DNA of 64,000 nucleotides from contig CAMYLT010000005.1 in assembly GCA_947259505.1 (NCBI GenBank), positions 1 to 64,000 of the forward strand. The letters are read 5' to 3'. This document shows, one piece after another, positions 1 to 7,668 of the stretch. This DNA comes from an uncultured Porticoccus sp. Its GTDB lineage: Bacteria; Pseudomonadota; Gammaproteobacteria; Pseudomonadales; Porticoccaceae. Under the pieces are notes generated by a model. The model worked only from the letters and a program-made list of their open reading frames with translations. It was not told the origin of the DNA and searched no databases. A program made the translations under genes and the position numbers. Every line of letters starts with the position of its first letter. The first letter of the stretch is position 1.

Positions 1-126
1 CGGATTACATCAACAAGTTTTACAACGCGGTACGGTTACACTCCAGCCTGGAGTATTTATCGCCGATGAAATATGAACAACAGTCTGGATAGAAAACACG
101 GTGTCCATTTTATCGGGGGAAGATCA
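1..126 (+). mobile_element. Right end of an IS3-family insertion sequence (partial)
   Basis: The window opens inside an IS3-type element. A transposase tail ends at 92, and at 102-126 there is a sequence that, read inward from its outer end, begins TGATCTTCCCCCGAT, the form expected of an IS3-family terminal inverted repeat (TG...CA ends). The left end and most of the element lie outside the window, so family membership rests on the transposase tail. The exact outer boundary could be 126 or 128. Confidence 0.7.
3..92 (+). CDS. IS3-family transposase OrfB, C-terminal fragment
   Basis: Thirty codons of an open frame run off the left edge and end in TAG at 90-92. The translation contains NAVRLHSSLEYLSPMKYE, the very characteristic C-terminus of IS3-family OrfB (rve integrase core, after the last catalytic Glu), where R-x-H-S-S-L and the S/T-P motif are conserved. 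The protein would catalyse IS transposition with the DDE core encoded upstream of the window. It is partial because of the window edge; there is no sign here that it is broken. Confidence 0.75.
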   Translation, partial: DYINKFYNAVRLHSSLEYLSPMKYEQQSG

Positions 127-130
127 CACT

Positions 131-163
131 CGCAAGCTCGCGCCTATTACGCGGGCGTTATGT
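131..163 (+). other. Possible right half of an integron attC site
   Basis: GCGGGCGTTATGT at 151-163 has the form of an attC right core (GCGTTATGN), like the right core of the attC site ending at 5585. It begins a few bases after the IS end. The left half is not in the window, so it may have been separated by the IS insertion. The call depends on one short motif and is weak alone. Confidence 0.3.
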
Positions 164-299
164 GTCCGAGCTACCCACGACTTGTAGACACTCTGTATAG
201 TTAGATTGACCTATATGGCGGTGCTTACCATGGCACGCATAAAAAACAGGCTTACCCTATCTCTGACAGCTTGTTTCATACCGGAATTACAATTACTTC

Positions 300-1019
300 A
301 TGAAGCTTGAAACCAGCCGGCTCGATCGTTTTATTAGTCAGAATACTGATTATTCGATTGCAGACACCCGTCTTCTTATTGCGCAAAAACGGATTCTGCT
401 GGATGGCCGTGTGGCGCATTCCATTCAGCAGAAGGTGACGAAATTCACTCGTGTTGTATTGGATGGCAACTGCTTGAAGGATCTCAGCCCCGTTTATCTG
501 ATGCTGAATAAACCCAGGGGGGTGGTTAGCGCGACCAAAGACCCTAAACACACTACTGTGCTGGATTTGATTCAGCACCCTCAGAAGGACGAGCTGCACA
601 TTGTCGGACGGCTGGACTTCAATACCACGGGATTGGTGTTATTGACCAACGATGGGGCATGGTCGCGCAGGATCAGTTTGCCCGAGACAAAGCTCGCCAA
701 GACGTATGAGGTGACTTTGTCCAAGCCGTTAAACGATGAGTATATTGCCGCGTTTCGAGAGGGTATCCATTTTGCTTATGAAAACATCACAACCCGGCCC
801 GCACAGTTAGAGATACTCTCCGAGAACAGCGCCAGACTGTCGCTGATTGAGGGCAAGTACCATCAAGTTAAACGGATGTTTGGCTTTTTTCAAAATGAAG
901 TGTTGTCACTGCATCGGGTTTCTGTGGGGCCTATCTCCTTGGAGGGACTTGAGGTGGGCCAGAGCAGGCCGCTGACCCCGAATGAGTTGGCGGCAACGGA
1001 GTCTCATGGCCCTTGCTGA
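300..1019 (+). CDS. rsuA: 16S rRNA pseudouridine(516) synthase RsuA
   Basis: A 239-residue protein of the RsuA/RluB/E/F pseudouridine synthase family, which isomerises uridine in rRNA; RsuA itself modifies U516 of 16S rRNA. Residues 1-55 form an S4 RNA-binding domain. The catalytic motif GRLDFNTTGL lies at 103-112, with D106 as the expected nucleophile. LNKPRGVVS at 69-77 and KYHQVKRM near 190 are further family blocks. The length suits RsuA (about 230), but the specificity call against RluE or RluF comes from overall likeness, not from a diagnostic residue. The gene stands alone with no close partner. Confidence 0.85.
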   Translation: MKLETSRLDRFISQNTDYSIADTRLLIAQKRILLDGRVAHSIQQKVTKFTRVVLDGNCLKDLSPVYLMLNKPRGVVSATKDPKHTTVLDLIQHPQKDELHIVGRLDFNTTGLVLLTNDGAWSRRISLPETKLAKTYEVTLSKPLNDEYIAAFREGIHFAYENITTRPAQLEILSENSARLSLIEGKYHQVKRMFGFFQNEVLSLHRVSVGPISLEGLEVGQSRPLTPNELAATESHGPC

Positions 1020-1203
1020 GCGATAACATCACGCCGTAAAAGAAATGCCATCGAGGGGGCATCAAGCCTCGTAGCGATAGGTGCCCTCTACCGGGCAGAG
1101 CATGCACTGCCGCTTGCCAATATTATGCTAGGCCAGTGTTATGCTGATTCCGGAATGTATCAGTACGTTAATAACACCCTTACCCGGTTAGGACACACCC
1201 ACC

Positions 1204-1926
1204 ATGCCCGCATTATTTGAAGAAATTGATAGCCAGTCCTCGCCGTTAGGTGAGATATCCCTGCGCAGGCGACGTATGCCGGTGTTTGGTGACCGGGATA
1301 TCTATGAAGTCAAACTTGGCGACGAGTTTTTAATGTCGAGTATGTTTGTTGAGGCTGAAGAGGCCCTGTCTACCCTTGGCCTGGCTGCCGTGCAGGGCGA
1401 TAAGCTCAGTGTTGTCGTGGGGGGGTTGGGATTGGGTTACACCGCCGTGGCAGCATTACAAGATGACAGGATTGCGGAGCTGCTGGTGGTCGAGGCCCTA
1501 GATACCGTTATAGGTTGGCATAAAGATGAGCTGGTCCCGCTGGGAAAAGTACTCAATGCAGATACACGAAATCGCTACGTACTCGGCAGCTTCTTCGACC
1601 TGGCCTCAGACCCCGGTGCGGGCTTTGACCCAAACAGCGAAGGCAAAAAGTTTGATGCCATTCTTTTAGATATCGATCATTCCCCCAGCGAATTCCTGAA
1701 CTCAGCCAACGCCAGCTTTTATACCACCGCAAATCTGGCGCTGATGGCCGAGCAGCTTAAACTCGGGGGCGTGTTTGCCATGTGGTCGCAAAACCTGCCG
1801 GACGAACGTTTTGAAGCGTTGCTGAAAACGGTGTTTGAGCGTGTCTATTCCCATGTTGTTTCTTTTTACAACCCGTTTCAGGGGCGTGACTCCACCAACT
1901 CGGTGTATGTATGTGTGAAGGGCTAA
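1204..1926 (+). CDS. Spermidine synthase-like methyltransferase-fold protein
   Basis: A 240-residue protein with a Rossmann-type SAM-binding fold of the polyamine aminopropyltransferase (SpeE-like) kind. VVGGLGLGYTA at about 71-81 is motif I, VVEALDTVIGW at about 95-105 fits the acidic loop after strand 2, and DAILLDIDHSP near 155 matches the strand-4 region that carries the catalytic Asp in spermidine synthases. Stand-alone members of this kind are often annotated spermidine synthase without proof of substrate. No speD partner lies nearby, so polyamine synthesis is uncertain. An AGGA sequence precedes the ATG. Confidence 0.65.
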   Translation: MPALFEEIDSQSSPLGEISLRRRRMPVFGDRDIYEVKLGDEFLMSSMFVEAEEALSTLGLAAVQGDKLSVVVGGLGLGYTAVAALQDDRIAELLVVEALDTVIGWHKDELVPLGKVLNADTRNRYVLGSFFDLASDPGAGFDPNSEGKKFDAILLDIDHSPSEFLNSANASFYTTANLALMAEQLKLGGVFAMWSQNLPDERFEALLKTVFERVYSHVVSFYNPFQGRDSTNSVYVCVKG

Positions 1927-2158
1927 ACGTTATGGCGCAACATTTTAAGGCGCTGTATAGGCTGCTTTCTGTTGTCAAACAGCTATCCGGGCTTCACGTC
2001 ATAGTCGGGGCGGAACAGGGCACTGCCTTGAGGGTGCCACAGCCAGCGCCCTCCTGTGGGCAAAGGATTGGGCCGATCTCTGTTGAGTTCACCCGAACGG
2101 GACTTTTTTATCGGGGTCTACCCTATAATCGGTAGTATTGTTTGTGACCCACAACCCG

Positions 2159-3727
2159 ATGGGTACGATGCCAGAGATGAACCAATTAGTGAAAATTCCT
2201 TTTGATAATAGCTACCTGCATGTGGCCGAAGCCCTGTTTGCACACCAATTGCCGACCCCGGTCAAACAGCCGGGGCTAATTCGCATCAACGAGGCATTGG
2301 CGGGGGCGCTATCGACTGACCCGCAGCAGTTGGCCAGTGAAGAGGGTATCGCGGTGTTGGCGGGCAATCTGATCCCCGAGGGGGCGGAGCCGATTGCCAC
2401 CGTCTACGCTGGCCACCAGTTTGGCGGCTGGAATCCGCAGCTGGGGGATGGCCGGGCAATTCTGCTCGGCGAAGTAATCGGCAAGGACGGCTGTCGCTAT
2501 GATCTGCAACTGAAAGGCGCCGGTATTACGCCCTTTTCACGGATGGGCGATGGCCGCTCGCCGCTGGGACCGGTGTTGCGCGAATATATCGTCAGTGAAG
2601 CCATGGCCGCGCTGGGGGTGCCGACCACCCGCAGTCTGGCGGCGGTGACCACCGGGGAGAGGGTGGTTCGCGATGAATTCCATCCTGGAGCCATTCTGAC
2701 TCGGGTGGCGCGCAGTCATATTCGGATTGGCACCTTCCAATATCTGGCCGCAAGAGAGGACTTCGAATCCCTCAAGCAGTTGGCCGACCATGTTATAGAA
2801 CGTCACTACCCCGAGGCCGGCCGAGCCGATAATCCCTACTTGTCGTTACTGACACAAGTCATCTCCGCCCAGGCGGGGCTGGTTGCCCACTGGCAGTCCA
2901 TCGGTTTCATTCACGGCGTCATGAACACCGATAATATGCTGATTAGCGGCGAGACCGTCGACTACGGCCCTTGCGCCTTTATGGAGAACTACAATCCGGC
3001 GACGGTGTTCAGTTCCATTGATAGCGGCGGTCGCTATGCCTACCGCAATCAGCCCGCCATCGCCCAGTGGAATCTCGCTTGGCTGGCACAATCGCTGTTG
3101 CCGCTGATGGATGATGACGAAGCGACAGCGGTCAAATTGGCGCAGGCGGCACTGGATAAGTTCAGCGATCAGTATCAGGAAAACTATCAGCGGCGCATGT
3201 GCGCCAAGATCGGTGTAACCCGGGTCGATGCTGCCGCCAATGAACTGGTCTCGGCGTTGCTGTCGCTGATGGCGGATCACCGTGTGGATTTCACTTTGGG
3301 CTTCCGGGTGCTGGCGGATTGGCTGGTCTGGGATGGAAGGCAGGACGGAGAGCCGGGCAGTAACGAGCGTAATAGTGCCGAGTCGATTGCCGCCAACAGT
3401 CTCTACCCGTTGCCGACAGTCTTCCAGGGCTGGTTGCGAGATTGGCAACAGTTTCTGGGCATTGGTCACACTGAGGAAAAAGCCCCACTTGGGGAGCAGG
3501 AGATCGCCGCCATTCGCGCGGCTATGCTCGCCTGCAACCCGGTGTTTATTCCGCGCAATCACCAGGTAGAACAGGCGATTGATGCTGGCAACAGCGGTGA
3601 TTTTGAGCCCTTCCACCGGCTGGTGGAGGTATTGGCCACGCCGTTTGAGTTCGATCCGGCGAACAGAGACTACGCCATGCCCGCGACACCCGAGCAGCGC
3701 GTCGCCCGAACCTTTTGTGGTACCTGA
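2159..3727 (+). CDS. selO: Protein adenylyltransferase SelO (YdiU family)
   Basis: A pseudokinase-fold enzyme that transfers AMP from ATP to Ser/Thr/Tyr of target proteins and is linked to redox stress in bacteria. Clear family blocks are present: GDGRAILLGEV, LKGAGITPFSRMGDGR, the segment HGVMNTDNM (catalytic-loop equivalent) and VDYGPCAFME (metal-binding region). The C-terminus ends TFCGT, keeping the Cys that lies where eukaryotic SelO has selenocysteine. Three in-frame ATGs (2159, 2168, 2177) follow an upstream TTG, and I cannot tell which is used. A TATAAT sits at 2124-2129, but I see no good -35 element. Confidence 0.88.
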   Translation: MGTMPEMNQLVKIPFDNSYLHVAEALFAHQLPTPVKQPGLIRINEALAGALSTDPQQLASEEGIAVLAGNLIPEGAEPIATVYAGHQFGGWNPQLGDGRAILLGEVIGKDGCRYDLQLKGAGITPFSRMGDGRSPLGPVLREYIVSEAMAALGVPTTRSLAAVTTGERVVRDEFHPGAILTRVARSHIRIGTFQYLAAREDFESLKQLADHVIERHYPEAGRADNPYLSLLTQVISAQAGLVAHWQSIGFIHGVMNTDNMLISGETVDYGPCAFMENYNPATVFSSIDSGGRYAYRNQPAIAQWNLAWLAQSLLPLMDDDEATAVKLAQAALDKFSDQYQENYQRRMCAKIGVTRVDAAANELVSALLSLMADHRVDFTLGFRVLADWLVWDGRQDGEPGSNERNSAESIAANSLYPLPTVFQGWLRDWQQFLGIGHTEEKAPLGEQEIAAIRAAMLACNPVFIPRNHQVEQAIDAGNSGDFEPFHRLVEVLATPFEFDPANRDYAMPATPEQRVARTFCGT

Positions 3728-3844
3728 CTGTGTCGTTGATCAAAGAACTTGTCCTTTGAATGCGTAGGCAGGGAGTCAACGCGCTCGTTCTATTAGCGCA
3801 GAGCAAACAGACGAAAGCCGATCCCACAGAGTGAGGGATGGAAT

Positions 3845-3993
3845 ATGAGCGGGAGTGAATTCCAGCGGGACACTGAAGCCTTGGCTACGCTGGAAAAAGC
3901 GCCTTAAAAGCACAGGGAATCACACAAGTTACCGCTGAATTTATGGAACGCATCAAGCTGCAGGTGAGCCTACCTTATCTCAATATAGGGTAG
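3845..3993 (+). pseudogene. Short frameshifted coding remnant
   Basis: A ribosome-site-like GGGATGG precedes an ATG at 3845. The first frame gives about 20 residues ending in LATLEKAP and stops at 3905-3907. Moving to another frame at the AAAAAGCGCCTTAAAA stretch allows reading to continue as LKAQGITQVTAEFMERIKLQ up to a stop at 3991-3993. The two pieces together read like one small acidic helical protein. I do not recognise a family. It could equally be chance in a non-coding gap. Confidence 0.25.
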
Positions 3994-4560
3994 CCAGCGC
4001 GTCGAGGGCTCCAGGTCATCAATTTCAAATTTGCCGTATGGTGGTGTCGGCAGGTCATCTGGCGGCGATGCAATGTAATTGAGATCAACCGCCCGCGCGG
4101 TGCCGCGAATCACGCCATTCTCAACTGTCATGTCGTAGTAAATGCCGTTCCAGAGGTTGGCACCAAATTCGTTTGGAGCTTTGAACATGAACAGCAGGTC
4201 GTGCTCCAGCCAGCGCAAATCATTTGCAGACACTGACTCGGGGTGTTGGTAGGGGTAGGGGATAACACACCAGATTTCCTTGCCTTCCAGGCATTTCATT
4301 TCCTTCATCGACAGAAAGAAATCTTTGAACCTTTCTGTTTCGATATTCAGGTTGTAGGTGATCGTTTCATCTGCTGCCGGGGTAAATACTACTGTACCAA
4401 TAGGGTGCTCTTCTCCGGCGTTATCCTTTAGGTAGATAGACTTGTTTCCAAGCGGAAACCCATCGCCAGCCCAAACGGGTTGGTTTGCCGCGAGGCAGGT
4501 GAACAACAGTAGCAAGACGCAGGGCCAAAGAAACCAGCGGATGGATGAAAGGCCTGTCAT
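3970..4560 (-). CDS. Hypothetical secreted protein
   Basis: 196 residues with an N-terminal hydrophobic segment (about 8-26, WFLWPCVLLLLFTCLAAN) followed by VWA, a plausible signal peptidase I site, so it is probably periplasmic. The mature part is acidic, with two Cys (in KCLEGKEIWC) that could form a disulfide, and many aromatic residues. I recognise no domain. The ATG overlaps the TGA of the upstream small gene (4557-4748) in an ATGA arrangement, which supports this start and suggests translational coupling. Confidence 0.6.
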   Translation of the reverse strand: MTGLSSIRWFLWPCVLLLLFTCLAANQPVWAGDGFPLGNKSIYLKDNAGEEHPIGTVVFTPAADETITYNLNIETERFKDFFLSMKEMKCLEGKEIWCVIPYPYQHPESVSANDLRWLEHDLLFMFKAPNEFGANLWNGIYYDMTVENGVIRGTARAVDLNYIASPPDDLPTPPYGKFEIDDLEPSTRWLPYIEIR

Positions 4561-4748
4561 AACACAGTTCCCGTATTCTGTTTCCCTTCAAGTTTAGGTG
4601 GCTGTTGCTGAGGCGCAATGGTACTTGAGTCGTGTTTGAGCGCTGCGGGTTTGTAATACACGTCTATGTCACCCGGCACCAAGCAAACCAATTGAACAAC
4701 CTGGCGGATAGAGCTTGTACGGAGCGGCGGGTAATACGCCTGTGTCAT
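4557..4748 (-). CDS. Small hypothetical protein, coupled to the secreted protein gene
   Basis: A 63-residue frame whose TGA overlaps the start codon of the next gene (ATGA). It has no signal peptide, and its Pro/Gln-rich C-terminal part is probably disordered. The coupling is the main reason to keep it. It lies just downstream of a terminator and of the remnant of tRNA-Phe, so before the island integrated it would have followed that tRNA. Family unknown. Confidence 0.4.
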   Translation of the reverse strand: MTQAYYPPLRTSSIRQVVQLVCLVPGDIDVYYKPAALKHDSSTIAPQQQPPKLEGKQNTGTVL

Positions 4749-4766
4749 TTGGCGTAGCAGGGAAAT

Positions 4767-4799
4767 AAAAAAGGCCAGCTATTAAGCTGGCCTTTTTAA
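4767..4799 (-). terminator. Intrinsic terminator, bidirectional
   Basis: A ten-base stem AAGGCCAGCT / AGCTGGCCTT (4771-4780 and 4785-4794) with an ATTA loop has A-runs and T-runs on both sides. It lies just past the 3' end of the partial tRNA-Phe copy, so it was probably the original terminator of that tRNA before the element integrated. Confidence 0.75.
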
Positions 4800-4801
4800 G
4801 A

Positions 4802-4847
4802 TGGTGCCCAGAGGCGGAATCGAACCACCGACACGAGGATTTTCAAT
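4802..4847 (-). repeat. Distal attachment site: partial copy of tRNA-Phe 3' part
   Basis: 46 bases identical to 11177-11222, covering tRNA-Phe from the CCA end back through the anticodon arm. The sequences differ immediately outside (base 4848 against 11223, and 4801 against 11176). It has the properties of the far att site of an element integrated at the 3' end of tRNA-Phe. Confidence 0.9.
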
Positions 4848-5220
4848 ATGACTGATATATTTAACTTTATTTAATTAAATTAGTCACTTACGGTGTTCTT
4901 GCCAATCTAATTATGTATTGCAGAGTAGTTTGCCAGTATTTCAAGTTGCCACCTCAGCCCCCTTTTCAGAAGCCACGGGCTTTATAACATGTTTGGGATC
5001 ACGCTAACCCATTGATTCTTATATCTGATGGGTTATATTCAATGGGCCAAAGGATTTGTCTTTCAACACAGGATGTTGCTTGTTTTTTCCCCGACGCAAA
5101 CCCTATCAAAACACACAAAACCACTTGTGGCTAAAGGCTTTTAGTCGAGTCATGGGGTTGAGTGTTCCTGTGTTATAAGGCTAATGTACTATAAAGTCAT
5201 AGGCTTTTGAATTTACTGTT
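4848..5220. other. Left arm of the island without a recognised gene
   Basis: About 370 bases, rich in A+T near the att site. I find no credible reading frame and no clear attC or tRNA. Short inverted pieces such as ACCACTTGTGGCT near 5122 may be origin or promoter structure, but I cannot assign them. Confidence 0.4.
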
Positions 5221-5490
5221 ATGAGAGTGAAGGTTGATGGTGTATTTAGGCCGATAGGGGTAATAGGTGGGGGACTGACAATCCCTATGACGATTGTAAT
5301 TTCTTTAGCCCTGCTGTTGTTTTTGTTGCGTTACGTAAGTATTAGATTGATTCCATCGGATCGAGACAGCATTAAGGAGGGGTCTATGGTTAAAACATTA
5401 AAAGCTCGTACTCGTATTTTTATTAGCTCGGTAGTTGAAAGTTTATGGGCTACAGGAGTCGGGATCGTTGCAGGACACCTATCGACCTAA
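5221..5490 (+). CDS. Small hypothetical membrane protein, possible cassette gene
   Basis: An 89-codon frame with one strongly hydrophobic stretch at about 20-45. The ATG at 5221 has no ribosome site. An internal in-frame ATG at 5386 is preceded by a strong AAGGAGG, seven bases or so upstream, and would give a 34-residue basic, partly hydrophobic peptide. The shorter product may be the real one. The stop lies 11 bases before the attC site at 5502, the normal place for an integron cassette gene. Function unknown. Confidence 0.4.
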   Translation: MRVKVDGVFRPIGVIGGGLTIPMTIVISLALLLFLLRYVSIRLIPSDRDSIKEGSMVKTLKARTRIFISSVVESLWATGVGIVAGHLST

Positions 5491-5501
5491 GTGCATCAAT
5501 C

Positions 5502-5585
5502 ACACAACAAGGCGGTGTTGTCGCCTTCGGCTGGGACTGCCGTTCCGCTGGCGCTCCATGTCAGCCTCAAACCGCGGCGTTATGC
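5502..5585 (+). other. Integron attC site A
   Basis: 84 bases from a left core ACACAAC (5502-5508) followed by AA to a right core GTTATGC (5579-5585) preceded by GGC. The arms pair imperfectly: GCGGTGTTG on the left faces CAAACCGC on the right, leaving one unpaired G on the left arm, the feature that sets strand choice in attC recombination. The centre holds further self-complementary pieces (GGCTG...CAGCC). It is the most diverged of the three sites. Confidence 0.7.
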
Positions 5586-5619
5586 TCCAGAAGTTAGCCA
5601 AAAAATTTAAGGAATAAAT

Positions 5620-6705
5620 ATGAACCTAAAGTTTGCAGAAGATGATGTAAACATCGAGGTGGAAAACGAAGAGGATGAAGTTGCTGTTCAATATGACATC
5701 GCAAGCTATCCATCTGACTATACATTGTCTGGAATTTCCCAAATGTGGAAAGATGGTGATATTGAAATACCAGACTATCAGCGTGAATTTGTCTGGGGAA
5801 TAAAACAATCATCACTTCTAGTAGATTCATTTTTAACCGGTCTTCCAGTGCCACCTGTCTTTTTCTATATTGACGATGAAAACAAAAACCTTGTTATCGA
5901 TGGGCAGCAGAGGATTCTAAGTATCGTTTTCTTTATGGAAGGATACTTTGGGAAGGAGAGTACGCATGGAAAGAAGCAGGTTTTTAGACTGACGGGACTT
6001 GGAGAGCGTAATCCTTACAATGGTAAAAAGTTTGAAGATTTGGGTGAATCTGAGCAGCGAAAACTGAAGCAGGCAGTTTTAAGAGCGATTAATATAAGGC
6101 AACTAAACCCTGTTGGAGAGAGCACTAGCGCTTATCACATATTTGAGCGGCTAAATACAGGTGGCACTCCCTTGAAGCCACAGGAAATTCGGAATTGCGT
6201 TTTTCGTGGCGAGTTTAGCAAGCTCCTGAAAGATGCAAACAGCGACCCTAATTGGCGACTAATTCTTGGTAGGCCAAACCTAGATAAGCACCAAAAGGAC
6301 GTAGAGCTTTTATTAAGAATATTTTCACTAGTTGGCTCAGATAAAGGATACGAAAAGCCAATGAAGGAATATCTTAATAAGGCAATGAAAAAGCATCAAA
6401 GCGGTAATACTAAAAAAGTTACTAGTTTTTTGAAGGTATTTCCAAAAGTCACAGAGTATGTAATTTCTGAACTTGGTGAAAAGCCATTCAACTTACGAGG
6501 CCCGATTAATGTATCCGCCCTAGATTCTGTCATGGCTGTGTTGATAGAAAATCAATCAAAACTTTCTAAGATAAGTCTTTCTGATAGATATGCGAATCTT
6601 GTTGTTGATGATGAATTTTTGGAAGATACAACTGTGAATACTACTGATACCAAAACAGTTAACAGTAGAATGGAGCGCGTTAAGAGCGTCTTTTTTGGTG
6701 GGTGA
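5620..6705 (+). CDS. DUF262 (ParB-like nuclease fold) protein
   Basis: A 361-residue protein with the DUF262 domain known from the GmrS part of GmrSD-type enzymes. PDYQREFVW at 51-59, IDGQQRIL at 93-100 (the D-G-Q-Q-R signature of the ParB/Srx-like NTP-binding site) and FERLNTGGTPL at 175-185 are all intact. It ends without the DUF1524 HNH nuclease domain found in GmrD or SspE. An AAGGA lies six bases before the ATG. The stop is directly followed by the ATG of the HEPN gene, so they form a two-gene unit. The start is 35 bases past the attC right core. A defence role is an inference from domain, partner and mobile setting; no activity is shown by sequence alone. Confidence 0.85.
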   Translation: MNLKFAEDDVNIEVENEEDEVAVQYDIASYPSDYTLSGISQMWKDGDIEIPDYQREFVWGIKQSSLLVDSFLTGLPVPPVFFYIDDENKNLVIDGQQRILSIVFFMEGYFGKESTHGKKQVFRLTGLGERNPYNGKKFEDLGESEQRKLKQAVLRAINIRQLNPVGESTSAYHIFERLNTGGTPLKPQEIRNCVFRGEFSKLLKDANSDPNWRLILGRPNLDKHQKDVELLLRIFSLVGSDKGYEKPMKEYLNKAMKKHQSGNTKKVTSFLKVFPKVTEYVISELGEKPFNLRGPINVSALDSVMAVLIENQSKLSKISLSDRYANLVVDDEFLEDTTVNTTDTKTVNSRMERVKSVFFGG

Positions 6706-7212
6706 ATGAGTTACGTTAATCATTTTCAGCACGCTGATGATGTGATTGCTCACCTAAATACAGTGATGCCAACTATTGCCGATCCTCTACTCCAAGCAAA
6801 ATACGTGGGTTTCGTATCAGTCGCCGCTGTTACGGTTTATGAGCAAGCTGTTAAAGAAATTTTTGTTGATTTTTCAAGAAGAAAGCACAAGGTTCTGGGA
6901 AACTTTACGGAGGCCTATTTCCATAGGATAAATGGAAAAATAAAGATTAAAGTGATCCATGACGAATACATATCAAAGTTTGGTGATAAATACCAAAAGA
7001 GGTTTAAGAAAAAACTTGAACAGACATCCAAATCTTACCTTGCTGCAAATAGAAGAGATTTGAAGAGTTCATATTCGAACTTAATAACTTGGCGAAATGA
7101 TTTCGCACATGAAGGTAAGATTAATTCAACTACTACATACAGAGAAGTGGTACAGGCGTATGAAGATGGCAAGGAAATTATCCATTGCCTTGCTGATACC
7201 ATGACTAGGTAA
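6706..7212 (+). CDS. HEPN-domain protein (RiboL-PSP-HEPN/MAE_28990-like), partner of DUF262
   Basis: 168 residues, mostly helical and basic. W129-RNDFAHEG carries the HEPN ribonuclease motif R-x4-H (R130 to H135) in the exact form seen in RiboL-PSP-type HEPN proteins. HEPN domains are often RNA-cutting toxins or effectors in abortive-infection systems. The ATG begins at the base after the DUF262 stop, so translation is likely coupled. The stop at 7212 is two bases before the next attC site. I infer that the DUF262 protein senses or controls and the HEPN protein acts. A plain toxin-antitoxin pair is the alternative. Confidence 0.8.
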   Translation: MSYVNHFQHADDVIAHLNTVMPTIADPLLQAKYVGFVSVAAVTVYEQAVKEIFVDFSRRKHKVLGNFTEAYFHRINGKIKIKVIHDEYISKFGDKYQKRFKKKLEQTSKSYLAANRRDLKSSYSNLITWRNDFAHEGKINSTTTYREVVQAYEDGKEIIHCLADTMTR

Positions 7213-7214
7213 TA

Positions 7215-7262
7215 GCATAACAAAGCGTTGCACCGGACAAGCCGGTGAACGCGGCGTTATAT
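7215..7262 (+). other. Integron attC site B
   Basis: 48 bases from GCATAAC (7215-7221) plus AA to GGC plus GTTATAT (7256-7262). The left arm GCGTTGCACCGG pairs with the right arm CCGGTGAACGC except for one extra G on the left, exactly the extrahelical base of folded attC sites. A three-base AAG loop separates the arms. This is the clearest attC of the array. Confidence 0.88.
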
Positions 7263-7277
7263 GTTTGGATAAGCACA

Positions 7278-7667
7278 ATGAAGCGACATATCTCCTTTTA
7301 CTTCCTTGTATTTCTTTTAGTCGGCAGTTCTTGCTATGCGCAGGAAAGTGATCGAATTGATGAGCTTGAGCGAAGGATCACGAGTCTAGAAGAATCAGTT
7401 TCACGCATCGAGACTATGATCGCAGTTCTATTAATAGGCGTGGCGGGAAACGCTGATCAAGCTGGTAATGATGACCAAGAAGATGTAGAGCTTAAGGCCA
7501 AGTGGCGGGTTCTGGCAGTAGGCATGACGCCTAAGCAAGTAAGAGCAATATTGGGCGAACCAGAAAGACTAGACGGCGGCAAGGTTGCCACATGGAGGTA
7601 TCCGCGCGGCGGCCACATCACTTTTATGGATGGCGAGGTCCGCAGCTGGGTCGAACCCAGGTTTTAA
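7278..7667 (+). CDS. Cassette-encoded secreted coiled-coil protein with BamE/SmpA-like C-terminus
   Basis: 129 residues from the ATG at 7278 (an upstream in-frame codon at 7245 would start inside attC and is unlikely). Residues 1-22 form a signal peptide ending SSCYA; the Cys is not in a canonical lipobox. Residues 26-50 (ELERRITSLEESVSRIETM) predict a short coiled coil. The C-terminal VGMTPKQVRAILGEPERLDGG and WRYPRGG resemble the SmpA/OmlA-BamE-like fold, where M-T-x-x-Q-V-x-x-x-x-G-x-P is typical. It is probably a periplasmic protein. It lies neatly between attC B and attC C, so it is a one-gene cassette. Confidence 0.7.
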   Translation: MKRHISFYFLVFLLVGSSCYAQESDRIDELERRITSLEESVSRIETMIAVLLIGVAGNADQAGNDDQEDVELKAKWRVLAVGMTPKQVRAILGEPERLDGGKVATWRYPRGGHITFMDGEVRSWVEPRF

Positions 7668-7668
7668 C

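Noticed and set aside
1911..2135. 74-codon frame between the spermidine-synthase-like gene and selO
   Set aside because: It overlaps the preceding gene, has no family likeness and fills a likely promoter region.
2846..3616. 256-codon antisense frame in selO
   Set aside because: Shadow of a conserved enzyme gene; no family match on the antisense side.
5100..5180. Possible fourth attC ending in GTGTTATAAG
   Set aside because: The right core lacks the GC before GTT, and no matching left core or pairing arms could be found upstream.
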